NCBI RefSeq assembly: GCF_004134945.1
Contig: NZ_SBAP01000028.1
Span: 1-18,639, forward strand
Length of the DNA stretch: 18,639 nt
Source: Fusobacterium_C necrophorum_A
GTDB lineage: Bacteria > Fusobacteriota > Fusobacteriia > Fusobacteriales > Fusobacteriaceae
Direction: 5' to 3'
A model generated the notes under the pieces. That model did not search any database and was not told the DNA's origin. It saw nothing but the letters and a program-made list of their open reading frames with translations. The translations under genes were made by a program, and so were the position numbers. Positions 6,275 through 14,196 of this stretch are shown here, one piece after another; position 1 is the first letter of the stretch, and each line of letters opens with the position of its first letter.

Positions 6275-6880
6275 CTATTTTATTCCTTTTTTGTGAAGAA
6301 TGCAAGTATTTTTTCTTTTTTTCTTCCTTACTGAAAATCCAAAATTTCCAATGGATTTTTTCACATTCGGAAAGTATTCTCCGTGAGAATATGTCATTAA
6401 ATTTGCCTGTTCAAAACGGATCTTATTTTCTTTATCTATAAGACTCTCTTCTACCAAACAAGACAGAATTTCTGCCAAAAAAAGATGATGTGTCCCCAAA
6501 GCAATAATTTCTGTTACCTTACATTCCAAAGCGATAGGACACTCCTCAATATAGGAACTCGATACTTTCTCTCCCTGTTTCAAATGAAAACCCATTTTTT
6601 TTATTTTATCTTCCTTTTTTCCACTTCGCACTCCACAATAATCTACTGCCTTAACCAAATTCTTACTCGGTAAATTTACTGTGAATTCCATACTTTCTTT
6701 GATATATTCATAAGAAAGTCTCTCAGGGCGAATGGAAATAGACAACATGGGAGGCTTTGTACAAACAGTCCCTATCCAAGCTACTGTAAATACATTTTCT
6801 TCTCCATTTTTATTCTTGGAAGTGACAAGAACAACCGGAACAGGATTTAACATAACACTAGGTTTGAAAATTTTTTTCAT
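6275..6880 (-). CDS. Flavin reductase family protein (FMN-binding split barrel)
   Basis: A 201-residue protein of the flavin reductase-like family, which binds FMN and uses NAD(P)H to reduce flavin or, in some members, ferric iron or other small acceptors. The split-barrel domain spans about 5-165: strand NPVPVVLVTS, core NVFTVAWIGTVCTKPPMLSISIRPERLSYE region, VNLPSK, then the ALECKVTEII and HHLFLAEIL strands. The family-like ending with GEYFP and IGNFGFSVRKK is followed by a Lys-rich tail (to 201), slightly longer than the usual 170-190. ATG follows AAAGGAAA. It has its own extended -10 promoter and lies 97 bases upstream of the metal-ATPase operon on the same strand, so partial co-transcription is possible. 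The true substrate cannot be read from sequence. Confidence 0.88.
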   Translation of the reverse strand: MKKIFKPSVMLNPVPVVLVTSKNKNGEENVFTVAWIGTVCTKPPMLSISIRPERLSYEYIKESMEFTVNLPSKNLVKAVDYCGVRSGKKEDKIKKMGFHLKQGEKVSSSYIEECPIALECKVTEIIALGTHHLFLAEILSCLVEESLIDKENKIRFEQANLMTYSHGEYFPNVKKSIGNFGFSVRKKKRKNTCILHKKGIK

Positions 6881-6909
6881 TCTCTTTTTCCTTTCATTCT
6901 TTTTAAAAT

Positions 6910-6918
6910 ATTATACCA
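6910..6918 (-). promoter_or_regulatory. Extended -10 promoter of the flavin reductase gene
   Basis: On the minus strand TGGTATAAT (-10 TATAAT at 6910-6915 with TG one base upstream) sits about 30 bases before the ATG. No good -35 is seen at 17 nt, which is typical for extended -10 promoters. Confidence 0.6.
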
Positions 6919-6923
6919 TAAGA

Positions 6924-6960
6924 AAAAAAGACTTCCTACTGTTTTAGAAAAGTCTTTTTT
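6924..6960 (-). terminator. Terminator of nox
   Basis: An 11-bp stem (6950-6960 with 6924-6934, AAAAAAGACTT type) and a 15-nt loop lie 8 bases after the nox stop. On the minus strand the descending arm ends in a T run. The flanking A/T runs make it usable in both directions. Confidence 0.8.
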
Positions 6961-6968
6961 ATGTACTT

Positions 6969-8309
6969 CTATTTTGCAGATAAAGCTGCCATTGTAATGT
7001 AGTTGTATGGTTTATTGAAATGCGGCAAGAAGAAAATGTCCAATAATTTTAGTTTGTCAATGGTTACTTTTTCTTGGATTGCCAAAGAGAACATATGAAT
7101 TGCCATGGAAATATCTTCCCTGGACGCTATTTGAGCTCCCAAAATGACTCGTGTATCTAAATTGTAGACAATTCGAATCGTAACGGGATGATTTTCCGTT
7201 TCCATAAATTCCGGTCTCTGTAAGTCGGTATATGTTGTTTCTCCCGCTTTAATCCCCAATCGTTGTGCTTTTTCAAAGGTTAATCCGGTAGAAACCATAT
7301 TCAATCCGTAGATAGAAATTCCGTTCGATCCTTGTACTCCGATTCCTTCCAAATAAGTTCCCGAAGCATTGTGAGCCGCTACAATTCCAGAACGTACAGC
7401 ATTAGTAGCTAAGGCAATATAATTCACATCATTGATAGTATTATCATAAACTGTTGCACAGTCACCAATTGCATAAACTCCCTCTTTACTCGTCTGTTGT
7501 GTTTTATCCACTTTATAAGCTCCATTTCGGAAGGTTTCCAATTGTTCTTTCGCAAGGGCGGTATTGGGTCGGAATCCTACACATAAAACTACCATGTCTG
7601 TTTTAAATTCTTCTTTATCCGTTACAACAGCCTCCACTTTTCCATTCCCCTTGATTTCTTTTAGTAATTGTTCATACCGAAGTTCAATACCATGATCTGC
7701 CAAATTTTTATCCATCATCTCTCGGAAAGTTCTATCATAATAAGTAGACAGACAATCTTCACAAAAGTCCACTAAACTTACTTCTTTTCCCCAACGTTTA
7801 AAAGCTTCCGCCAATTCTACTCCAATATATCCTGCTCCTACCACGGTTACATGTTTAATATCTTTATTGGTCTTTAATTTTTCGATAACTTCCTTCGCAT
7901 TTTGATACAGTTTTACAAATTGTACATTCTCCAGTTCTGTCCCCGGTACCGGCAACTGAATCGGTAAAGATCCTGTTGACAAAATTAACTTATCATAGCT
8001 TTCTCGATATTCTTTTCCATCTTGAACTCCTTTGGCATATACAAACTTATTTTCAAAATCAATTTTGTATACTTCCGTTTCCATATGAATTTTAGCCCCT
8101 TTTCCTTCCAAAATTTCTTTAGAAGAATAAAACAGTCCATCCCCGGAAGAAATTTGCCCACCGATCCACAAAGCCATTCCACAACCTAAAAAACTAATAT
8201 TGGAATTTCGGTCAAAAACAATCAACTCTTTATCCTGATAATTATCTAAAATCGTATTAATCGCTGCAGTTCCTGCATGATTCGCCCCCACTACTACAAT
8301 TTTTTCCAA
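6969..8309 (-). CDS. nox: H2O-forming NADH oxidase (FAD-dependent, Cys43)
   Basis: A 446-residue pyridine nucleotide-disulfide oxidoreductase that reduces O2 with NADH; in anaerobes it removes oxygen and regenerates NAD+. FAD-binding VVVGANHAG lies at 5-13 with His11, matching the conserved His of the NADH oxidase/peroxidase group. The single redox Cys43 sits in SFLGCGMALW, which forms the cysteine sulfenic acid. The NAD(P) site VVGAGYIGVELAE is at 156-168 and the second FAD motif YAIGDCA near 280. The C-terminal dimerisation domain follows. Coenzyme A disulfide reductases share this scaffold; the SFLGCGMALW context favours Nox, but activity on CoA disulfide is not excluded. ATG follows AAAAGGAG; the gene has its own promoter and terminator, so it is monocistronic. 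Confidence 0.9.
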   Translation of the reverse strand: MEKIVVVGANHAGTAAINTILDNYQDKELIVFDRNSNISFLGCGMALWIGGQISSGDGLFYSSKEILEGKGAKIHMETEVYKIDFENKFVYAKGVQDGKEYRESYDKLILSTGSLPIQLPVPGTELENVQFVKLYQNAKEVIEKLKTNKDIKHVTVVGAGYIGVELAEAFKRWGKEVSLVDFCEDCLSTYYDRTFREMMDKNLADHGIELRYEQLLKEIKGNGKVEAVVTDKEEFKTDMVVLCVGFRPNTALAKEQLETFRNGAYKVDKTQQTSKEGVYAIGDCATVYDNTINDVNYIALATNAVRSGIVAAHNASGTYLEGIGVQGSNGISIYGLNMVSTGLTFEKAQRLGIKAGETTYTDLQRPEFMETENHPVTIRIVYNLDTRVILGAQIASREDISMAIHMFSLAIQEKVTIDKLKLLDIFFLPHFNKPYNYITMAALSAK

Positions 8310-8356
8310 AATAATTCACTCCTTTTTTAACTAGACTTTTTTAATACACATTATCT

Positions 8357-8385
8357 ATCATATCACATCCTTTAGCTTTCGTAAA
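8357..8385 (-). promoter_or_regulatory. Promoter of nox
   Basis: Minus strand: -35 TTTACG (8380-8385), 17-nt spacer, -10 TATGAT (8357-8362) with an upstream TG giving an extended -10. Predicted start near 8350, about 40 nt before the ATG. No clear operator overlaps it. Confidence 0.75.
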
Positions 8386-8460
8386 CATTTTTTTATTTTT
8401 TTTATAAACTTTTATTTATTTTTGTATTTCGGATATTTTGTTTTATTTTTTATATTTTTG

Positions 8461-8489
8461 TTGCATTTCATAATAAAATCTTGTATACT
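8461..8489 (+). promoter_or_regulatory. Promoter of the cold-shock gene
   Basis: -35 TTGCAT (8461-8466), exact 17-nt spacer and -10 TATACT (8484-8489). The predicted start near 8496 leaves a leader of about 130 nt before the ATG. Confidence 0.75.
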
Positions 8490-8495
8490 ATAATA

Positions 8496-8626
8496 GATAG
8501 TGATAGATATACTTGTTACTACTGAGGTTTAATATTTGATAAGTCTTTCAATGTTGTAATTCTCTTCAATATTATCTTAAAGTTACAATTTTATCATTCA
8601 CCACATTATTTTTATGGAGGTTACAA
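8496..8626 (+). promoter_or_regulatory. Long 5' untranslated leader of the cold-shock mRNA
   Basis: About 130 nt lie between the predicted start and the ATG, with no reading frame. Long structured leaders are a hallmark of cspA-type mRNAs, where they act as RNA thermosensors. TTGTAA at 8554-8559 can pair with TTACAA at 8583-8588 or, alternatively, with TTACAA at 8621-8626, which sits between the GGAGG (8616-8620) and the start codon. The alternative pairing would cover the start site. That it switches with temperature is inference. Confidence 0.45.
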
Positions 8627-8827
8627 ATGAAAGGTACTGTTAAATGGTTTAACAAAGAAAAAGGGTTTGGATTTATTACTGGAGAAGACGGGAAAGATGT
8701 TTTTGCACACTTCTCTCAAATCCAAAAAGAAGGATTTAAAGAATTATTTGAAGGACAAGAAGTTACTTTTGATATTACAGAAGGACAAAAAGGACCTCAA
8801 GCGTCTAACATTGTTATCGTAAAATAA
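8627..8827 (+). CDS. cspA: CspA-family cold-shock protein
   Basis: A 66-residue cold-shock domain protein, a single five-stranded OB fold that binds single-stranded RNA/DNA and acts as an RNA chaperone. RNP1 appears as KGFGFIT (12-18) and RNP2 as VFAHF (25-29); the N-terminal GTVKWFN and C-terminal PQASNIVIV are family standard. GGAGG lies six nt before the ATG. The gene is monocistronic, with its own promoter, long leader and terminator. Which csp paralogue it corresponds to in other species cannot be told, so the symbol is generic. Confidence 0.95.
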   Translation: MKGTVKWFNKEKGFGFITGEDGKDVFAHFSQIQKEGFKELFEGQEVTFDITEGQKGPQASNIVIVK

Positions 8828-8845
8828 GTGAATGTTAATAATCCC

Positions 8846-8878
8846 GGCAACTTCTTCAGAAGTTGCCTTTTTCTTTTT
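8846..8878 (+). terminator. Terminator of the cold-shock gene
   Basis: A 9-bp stem GGCAACTTC/GAAGTTGCC (8846-8854 with 8859-8867) with a TTCA loop is followed by TTTTTCTTTTT. Only 33 bases remain before the MATE gene and no promoter is evident there, so some read-through may feed the next genes. Confidence 0.9.
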
Positions 8879-8911
8879 CTCTATTTTAGTTTGAAATAGG
8901 AGGATATTTCT

Positions 8912-10219
8912 ATGAAAACATTGACCAAAAAAATATTTGAATTCGCTATCCCTTCTATCACTTCTATGTGGATTTTTACTCTATATACCATTGTAGATGG
9001 TATTTTTATTGGAAAATATGTTGGTTCTCATGCACTGGGAGCAACCAATTTAGCCATGCCTATTTTTAATCTTTCTTTTGGCATTGGAATTATGATTGCT
9101 GTGGGAGCTTCTACTTTAATTTCTATTTCTTTTTCCCAAAAAAACATGAAACAAGGAAACTATTATTTTAATCTCGCAACTTTTCTTGCCTTTTTGCTGG
9201 GAACTTGTCTTAGCATTCTCTGTTTCTTTTTTTTAAGACCTCTTGTTCACATCTTGGGAGCGAATCGTTCTTTATTCCCTTATGTATCTGATTATATTCG
9301 TGTCATTCTATTTTTCTTTCCCTTTTATTTATGTGGCTATGGTTGGGAAATTTATATCAAAGTGGATGGTAATGCAACTTATCCCATGCTTTGCGTTCTA
9401 TTGGGAGCTTTCATTAACATCGGTTTGGATTATGTCTTTTTGGCTCTCTTTCATACCGGTGTACAGGGAGCAGCTTTGGCAACAGGACTTGCTCAGATGA
9501 TAACTAGCTTTGCCTTACTATTTTATATTATGAAATATTCCAAAACATTTAGAATCGAGAAATATCGTTTCAGAATAAGCTCCGTATTTTCTATTATAAA
9601 AACCGGTTTTTCTGAATTTTTTACAGAAATTTCTTCCGGAATTTTAATTTTAATTTTTAATCATTTCTTATTTTTTTACTTGGGAGAGAGGGGGGTAATT
9701 TCATTTAGTACAATCTCCTATTTGTCTTCTTTAGTCATTATGACTATGATTGGATTTGCTCAAGGAATTCAGCCTATTCTAAGTTTTTCTTATGGAAAAA
9801 AAGCAAAATCTGAAATTCTACATATTTTTGATGTTTCCATTTTTTCAATTGTGAGTCTGGGAATTTTCTTTTTATGTTTGGCTTGTTTCTTTTCTAAAAA
9901 TCTAGTAGAATACTTCTTATCAACGGAAACAGAAACTATCCTTGCTGCAATAGCTCTAAAAAAATATAGTCCCTCCTATCTTTTTATGGGATTGAACGTT
10001 TTGTTCTCAGCTTTTTTCACAGCTTTGAAAAAAGCAAGATTTTCTTTGCTCATCACATTTTGTCGAGGTATTGTATTCCCTATTGTCGCTTTATTTTTGT
10101 GTTCCCGAAGCCTAGGAAAAGAAAATCTTTGGTTTGCAGCTTTCTTTTCCGAAGCTATGACTTTTTTGATCAGTTTTTATCTCTATCAAAGATATAAAAA
10201 GGAGCTACTCAATGATTAA
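8912..10219 (+). CDS. MATE-family multidrug/cation antiporter
   Basis: A 435-residue integral membrane protein with about 12 hydrophobic segments in two halves of six, typical of the MATE family, which exports drugs and other organic compounds in exchange for Na+ or H+. The start (LTKKIFEFAIPSITSMW) and the first loop (IVDGIFIGKYVGSHALGATNLAMP) show the conserved MATE N-terminal pattern of the MepA/DinF-like branch; GVQGAALATGLAQ lies at the end of the first half. AGGAGG precedes the ATG. Its last 8 bases overlap the next gene, so the two are co-translated. Substrate unknown. No promoter of its own was recognised between the cold-shock terminator and the ATG. Confidence 0.92.
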   Translation: MKTLTKKIFEFAIPSITSMWIFTLYTIVDGIFIGKYVGSHALGATNLAMPIFNLSFGIGIMIAVGASTLISISFSQKNMKQGNYYFNLATFLAFLLGTCLSILCFFFLRPLVHILGANRSLFPYVSDYIRVILFFFPFYLCGYGWEIYIKVDGNATYPMLCVLLGAFINIGLDYVFLALFHTGVQGAALATGLAQMITSFALLFYIMKYSKTFRIEKYRFRISSVFSIIKTGFSEFFTEISSGILILIFNHFLFFYLGERGVISFSTISYLSSLVIMTMIGFAQGIQPILSFSYGKKAKSEILHIFDVSIFSIVSLGIFFLCLACFFSKNLVEYFLSTETETILAAIALKKYSPSYLFMGLNVLFSAFFTALKKARFSLLITFCRGIVFPIVALFLCSRSLGKENLWFAAFFSEAMTFLISFYLYQRYKKELLND

Positions 10220-10997
10220 ACTAATCGCAAGTGATATGGATGGTACTTTACTCAATGAACAAGGAAAAATTCCTTCTCGCTTTTGGGAAATTGAAAAAAA
10301 ACTAGTTCAAAACGATATTTTATTTTGTGCAGCGAGTGGACGCCAATATTCCAATCTGGAATTCTTGTTTTCTTCTATCAAAAATAATACCGTTTTTATG
10401 GCAGAAAATGGGGCTCTCGTTATATTTCGAAATAAAATTTTATTTGAAAACCCCATGTCTAAAAAAAAATTATCTGAATGGAAACAAATTGCTTCTTCCC
10501 TCGAAAATGTCATGTTGGTTTTTTGTGGAAAACAATCCGCTTATATTGAAAAAACAGACAATCAAGCATTTTTAACCGAAATAAGAAAATATTATCATAA
10601 ATTAGAAATGGTAAATTCTCTGGAAGAAATTCAAGAAAATATGTTAAAACTTGCAATCTGCGACTTAAACGGTTCAGAAAAAAATTCCTATCTACAATAT
10701 AAAAAATTTGAGCATGAATATCAAGTTGTGGTTTCCGGAGGAATTTGGTTAGACATTATGAATCAATCCACAAATAAAGGAGCTGCTTTGGAAAAAATAA
10801 AAGAATTTTTTCATATTCAAGAAGATGAATTGCTCATCTTTGGAGATTACTTAAACGATTATGAAATGATGTCCTGTGGAAAATATAGTTTTGCTATGGA
10901 AAATGCTCATCCCAAATTAAAAGAAAAAGCAAATTATATTACAAAATCAAATAAAGAAGAAGGTGTTCTTATTACGATAGAAGAGTTCATAAAATAA
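10212..10997 (+). CDS. Cof-type HAD-superfamily (IIB) phosphatase
   Basis: A 261-residue HAD hydrolase of the Cof/HAD-IIB branch, which dephosphorylates sugar phosphates, FMN, PLP or similar small molecules. Motif I is DMDGT (8-12, nucleophile Asp8, acid/base Asp10), motif II the Ser of SGR (42-44), motif III Lys189 in STNKGAAL, and motif IV GDYLNDYEM (211-219) with Asp212 and Asp216. The IIB cap lies between motifs II and III. The start overlaps the MATE gene by 8 bases, and AAGGAG lies 7 nt upstream within it. Physiological substrate cannot be inferred; linkage to the MATE gene does not specify it. Confidence 0.92.
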   Translation: MIKLIASDMDGTLLNEQGKIPSRFWEIEKKLVQNDILFCAASGRQYSNLEFLFSSIKNNTVFMAENGALVIFRNKILFENPMSKKKLSEWKQIASSLENVMLVFCGKQSAYIEKTDNQAFLTEIRKYYHKLEMVNSLEEIQENMLKLAICDLNGSEKNSYLQYKKFEHEYQVVVSGGIWLDIMNQSTNKGAALEKIKEFFHIQEDELLIFGDYLNDYEMMSCGKYSFAMENAHPKLKEKANYITKSNKEEGVLITIEEFIK

Positions 10998-11005
10998 TTT
11001 TTTCT

Positions 11006-11028
11006 ATGCCCATATGGGCATTTTTTTT
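11006..11028 (+). terminator. Terminator of the MATE-HAD operon
   Basis: A perfect 16-bp palindrome (ATGCCCATATGGGCAT, 11006-11021) that forms a 6-bp GC-containing stem is followed by eight T. It starts nine bases after the HAD stop. Confidence 0.85.
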
Positions 11029-11054
11029 ATTTAAAAAAAATTTATAAAAAAAAC

Positions 11055-11083
11055 TTTACAATTGTCCATTTTTTTGATATACT
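11055..11083 (+). promoter_or_regulatory. Promoter of the LIV-type ABC operon
   Basis: -35 TTTACA (11055-11060), 17-nt spacer, -10 TATACT (11078-11083). The start would be near 11090, leaving about 74 nt of leader before the binding-protein ATG. A second TATAAT lies at 11121-11126 inside the first downstream palindrome but lacks a good -35. Confidence 0.7.
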
Positions 11084-11100
11084 TGTGAGAAATATTTGAT

Positions 11101-11146
11101 AAGTATTATTTAAAAAGTATTATAATACTAAAAAATAGTACTATTT
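11101..11146 (+). promoter_or_regulatory. Twin palindromes in the LIV operon leader, candidate operators
   Basis: Two 14-bp perfect palindromes, AGTATTATAATACT (11116-11129) and AAATAGTACTATTT (11133-11146), lie between the predicted transcription start and GGAGG (11151-11155). AAGTATTAT also occurs as a direct repeat at 11101-11109 and 11115-11123. They could bind a repressor acting as a roadblock, or fold in the mRNA close to the ribosome site. No regulator gene is adjacent. Confidence 0.45.
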
Positions 11147-11163
11147 ACAAGGAGGAAAATATT

Positions 11164-12309
11164 ATGAAAAAATGGTCTTATGGTGTGATTGCAGCAGCAT
11201 TATTGTTTACAGCATGTGGAGGAGAAAAGGCAGGAGGAACTCAAGGAGAAGATAGTATCAAATTAGGTGCTGCCGGTCCTTTAACAGGAGCTCTTGCTAT
11301 TTATGGAGTTTCCGCAACAAATGGTACAAAATTAGCCATTGATGAAATCAATAAAAACGGTGGAATTTTAGGAAAACAAATTGAACTAAATCTTCTAGAT
11401 GAGAAAGGAGACACTACAGAAGCAGTAACTGCTTACAATAAGCTAATGGACTGGGGAATGGTTGCCTATATTGGAAATGTCACTTCAAAACCATCTGTAG
11501 CAGTATCCGAATTGGCAGCTGCAGACGGAATTCCTATGATTACTCCATCTGGAACTCAATTCAGCATCACAGAAGCGGGAGATAATATTTTCCGTGTTTG
11601 CTTCACCGATCCATATCAAGGAGAAGTTTTAGCAAATCTAGCCTCTGAAAAACTACAAGCAAAAACAGCAGCTATCTTAATCAATAACTCCAGCGATTAT
11701 TCAGATGGAGTTGCCCAAGCTTTTATCAAAAAATCACAAGAAATGGGAATTAAAATCGTTGCAACGGAAGGATATTCTGATGGGGATAAAGATTTCAAAG
11801 CACAATTGACAAAATTACTTCCTTTGAATCCAGATATCATTGTAGTTCCCGATTATTATGAACAAGATGCCTTAATTGCCTCACAAGCGAGAGAAATTGG
11901 TTTAAAATCTCAATTTATCGGTCCAGATGGTTGGGACGGGGTCATCAAAACTCTTGACAGCTCTTCTCATACTGTATTAGAAGGAGCTTTATTTACAAAT
12001 CACTATGCAATTGATGACAGTAATGAAAAAGTACAACATTTTGTGACTGCTTATCGAGATCGTTATAAAGACGAACCTTCTGCTTTCTCCGCTTTGGCTT
12101 ATGATGCTGTTTATATGTTAAAATCAGCAATGGAAACAGTGGGTTCTACAGACAAGGAAGCAGTTGCAAAAGCCCTAAGAGAAATTGACTTTAACGGTGT
12201 TACAGGACATTTGACTTTTGATGAACACAATAACCCTGTTAAAGCCGTTACTATTATTAAAATAGAAAACGGAGAGTATAAATTCGATTCTATTTTAGAA
12301 GCAAAGTAA
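11164..12309 (+). CDS. livJ: Substrate-binding lipoprotein of LIV-type amino acid ABC transporter
   Basis: A 381-residue periplasmic binding protein of the leucine/isoleucine/valine type (Peripla_BP_6). A signal peptide (1-17) ends in the lipobox LFTAC, so Cys18 is lipid-modified and the mature protein is membrane-anchored. The core begins IKLGAAGPLTGALAIYG and shows the usual two-lobe features (GNVTSKPSVAVSELA, MITPSGT, IFRVCFTDPYQGEV, AFSALAYDAVYML). It captures an amino acid, probably branched-chain, and delivers it to the LivHM channel. Related proteins bind amides, urea or aromatic acids, so the ligand is not certain. It is the first gene of livJHMGF, with GGAGG eight nt before the ATG. 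Confidence 0.92.
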   Translation: MKKWSYGVIAAALLFTACGGEKAGGTQGEDSIKLGAAGPLTGALAIYGVSATNGTKLAIDEINKNGGILGKQIELNLLDEKGDTTEAVTAYNKLMDWGMVAYIGNVTSKPSVAVSELAAADGIPMITPSGTQFSITEAGDNIFRVCFTDPYQGEVLANLASEKLQAKTAAILINNSSDYSDGVAQAFIKKSQEMGIKIVATEGYSDGDKDFKAQLTKLLPLNPDIIVVPDYYEQDALIASQAREIGLKSQFIGPDGWDGVIKTLDSSSHTVLEGALFTNHYAIDDSNEKVQHFVTAYRDRYKDEPSAFSALAYDAVYMLKSAMETVGSTDKEAVAKALREIDFNGVTGHLTFDEHNNPVKAVTIIKIENGEYKFDSILEAK

Positions 12310-12334
12310 GATTTTTTTCAGGGGGAAGAAATTT

Positions 12335-13219
12335 ATGGAATTTTTATTGCAAATCATCAACGGACTACAAATAGGTAGTATCTATGCTTTAATATCTTTG
12401 GGCTATACCATGGTTTATGGAATTGCTCAACTCATCAATTTCGCTCATGGAGATATTATTATGGTTGGGGCTTATATTTCTCTTTTTAGTATTCCTATTT
12501 TTCAAAAAATGGGATTTCCAATTTGGGCAACCATATTTCCGGCTATGATAATGTGTGCTCTATTGGGAATGTTAACAGAGAAAATAGCATATCGACCTTT
12601 ACGAAATTCTCCCAGAATTTCCAATTTGATTACTGCAATCGGGGTCAGCTTATTTTTAGAAAATATCTTTATGAAGCTGTTTACACCAAATACAAGAGCC
12701 TTTCCAAAGGTTTTTTCTCATACCTCAATACAAATATTTGGTGTTTCTTTCAATTACGGAAGTGTGGTTACCATTCTATTAACTTTGGCCCTTTCTATAG
12801 GATTGCATTTCTTTATGAAAAGTACAAAATATGGAAAAGCAATGTTGGCGACAAGTGAAGACTATGGAGCTGCCACTTTGGTTGGAATCAATGTAAATCT
12901 TACCATTCAATTAACTTTTGCCATTGGAAGTGCTTTGGCTGCCATTGCTTCCGTACTCTATGTATCCGCTTATCCGCAGGTACAACCTCTGATGGGTTCC
13001 ATGTTGGGGATTAAAGCCTTTATTGCAGCAGTACTCGGTGGAATTGGAATTCTTCCGGGAGCTGTGATTGGAGGATTTATTTTAGGAATTATTGAAAGCT
13101 TGACAAGAGCTTATCTGTCTTCACAACTTGCAGATGCTTTTGTTTTTGGAATTTTAATTGTCGCTCTACTGGTAAAACCTACTGGTATCTTGGGAAAAAA
13201 TAGCAAGGAGAAGGTGTAA
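12335..13219 (+). CDS. livH: Branched-chain amino acid ABC transporter permease LivH
   Basis: A 294-residue inner-membrane permease with about eight hydrophobic segments. The N-terminal IINGLQIGSIYALISLGYTM-type start, the INFAHGDIIMVGAY segment and the cytoplasmic EAA-like region (ALAAIASVLYVS through GIKAFIAAVLGGIGILPGAV) are characteristic of LivH. With LivM it forms the channel that moves the amino acid released by the binding protein. A GGGGGAAG ribosome site lies in the 25-base gap after the binding-protein gene. Full-length for the family. Confidence 0.95.
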   Translation: MEFLLQIINGLQIGSIYALISLGYTMVYGIAQLINFAHGDIIMVGAYISLFSIPIFQKMGFPIWATIFPAMIMCALLGMLTEKIAYRPLRNSPRISNLITAIGVSLFLENIFMKLFTPNTRAFPKVFSHTSIQIFGVSFNYGSVVTILLTLALSIGLHFFMKSTKYGKAMLATSEDYGAATLVGINVNLTIQLTFAIGSALAAIASVLYVSAYPQVQPLMGSMLGIKAFIAAVLGGIGILPGAVIGGFILGIIESLTRAYLSSQLADAFVFGILIVALLVKPTGILGKNSKEKV

Positions 13220-13222
13220 AAT

Positions 13223-14194
13223 ATGGAAAAATCAAAAAAAATAAATTATATCATCAGCTTTCTTCTTTTATTTTTAGTCTATTTAATGATGACTCTAATG
13301 ATTCATTCTTCTATGTTTTCCAGATATCAAATCAGTGTCATCATCTTAATTTGTATCAATATTATCCTAGCAGTCAGTTTGAATATTACTGTCGGATGTT
13401 TAGGCCAAATTACCATTGGACATGCAGGCTTTATGTCTGTTGGTGCTTATACCGCCGCTCTCTTTTCAAAGTCAGCTTTAGTGGCAGGAGTTCCGGGCTT
13501 CCTAATTGCTCTTATCTTAGGAGGAATCGTGTCAGGTATCATAGGAGTGATTATTGGAATCCCGGCTCTTCGTTTGAATGGAGATTATCTGGCTATCATC
13601 ACATTAGCTTTCGGAGAGATTATTCGTGTTTTCATTGAATATTTTAATTTTACCGGAGGGGCTCAAGGATTACGAGGAATCCCAAAATTTAATAATTTTG
13701 ATCTTATTTATTGGATTATGGTATTCTCTGTCATTCTTATGTTCTCTTTAATGACAAGTAGACATGGCAGAGCCATACTGGCAATTCGTGAAGATGAAAT
13801 TGCAAGCTCGGCCTCCGGTATCAATACCACATACTATAAAACCTTTGCTTTCACTTTATCTGCTATCTTTGCAGGAATTGCAGGAGGAATCTATGCTCAT
13901 AACTTAGGAGTATTGGGAGCAAAGCAATTCGATTATAATTACTCTATCAATATTCTGGTTATGGTTGTTTTGGGGGGAATGGGTAGTTTTACAGGTTCCA
14001 TTATCGCAGCCATTGTCCTTACTCTTCTCCCGGAAGTATTACGAGAATTTTCCGATTATAGAATGATAGCTTATGCTGTCATCTTAATCTTCATGATGAT
14101 CTTCAGACCAAAAGGCCTTTTAGGTCGAGAAGAATTTCAATTGAGTGTTGCACTCGTTTGGTGTAAAAATAAACTAAAAATGGGGAGGAAATAA
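13223..14194 (+). CDS. livM: Branched-chain amino acid ABC transporter permease LivM
   Basis: A 323-residue membrane permease, partner of LivH. Typical LivM features: LILICINIILAVSLNITVG, the GQITIGHAGFMSVGAYTAAL segment, IGIPALRLNGDYLAIITLAFGE, GGAQGLRGIP, and the coupling region REDEIASSASGI. The C-terminal MMIFRPKGLLGR ending is family standard. It begins 3 bases after livH, with AAGGAGAAGG overlapping the livH end. About ten hydrophobic segments; intact. Confidence 0.95.
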   Translation: MEKSKKINYIISFLLLFLVYLMMTLMIHSSMFSRYQISVIILICINIILAVSLNITVGCLGQITIGHAGFMSVGAYTAALFSKSALVAGVPGFLIALILGGIVSGIIGVIIGIPALRLNGDYLAIITLAFGEIIRVFIEYFNFTGGAQGLRGIPKFNNFDLIYWIMVFSVILMFSLMTSRHGRAILAIREDEIASSASGINTTYYKTFAFTLSAIFAGIAGGIYAHNLGVLGAKQFDYNYSINILVMVVLGGMGSFTGSIIAAIVLTLLPEVLREFSDYRMIAYAVILIFMMIFRPKGLLGREEFQLSVALVWCKNKLKMGRK

Positions 14195-14196
14195 GA

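Larger units (their letters stand above)
8310..8626. other. Divergent intergenic region between nox and the cold-shock gene
   Basis: No gene is seen here. The left part (to 8385) holds the minus-strand nox promoter and its leader. The middle (8386-8460) is a T-rich, gene-free stretch that could act as an UP-type element for either promoter. The right part (8461-8626) holds the plus-strand cold-shock promoter and a long leader. Confidence 0.75.

Noticed and set aside
7985..8182. A 65-codon minus-strand frame inside nox
   Set aside because: It is an out-of-frame shadow of the NADH oxidase gene.
13351..13638. A 95-codon frame inside livM
   Set aside because: Rich in Ser, Tyr and Arg, out of frame with a clear LivM; no ribosome-binding site.
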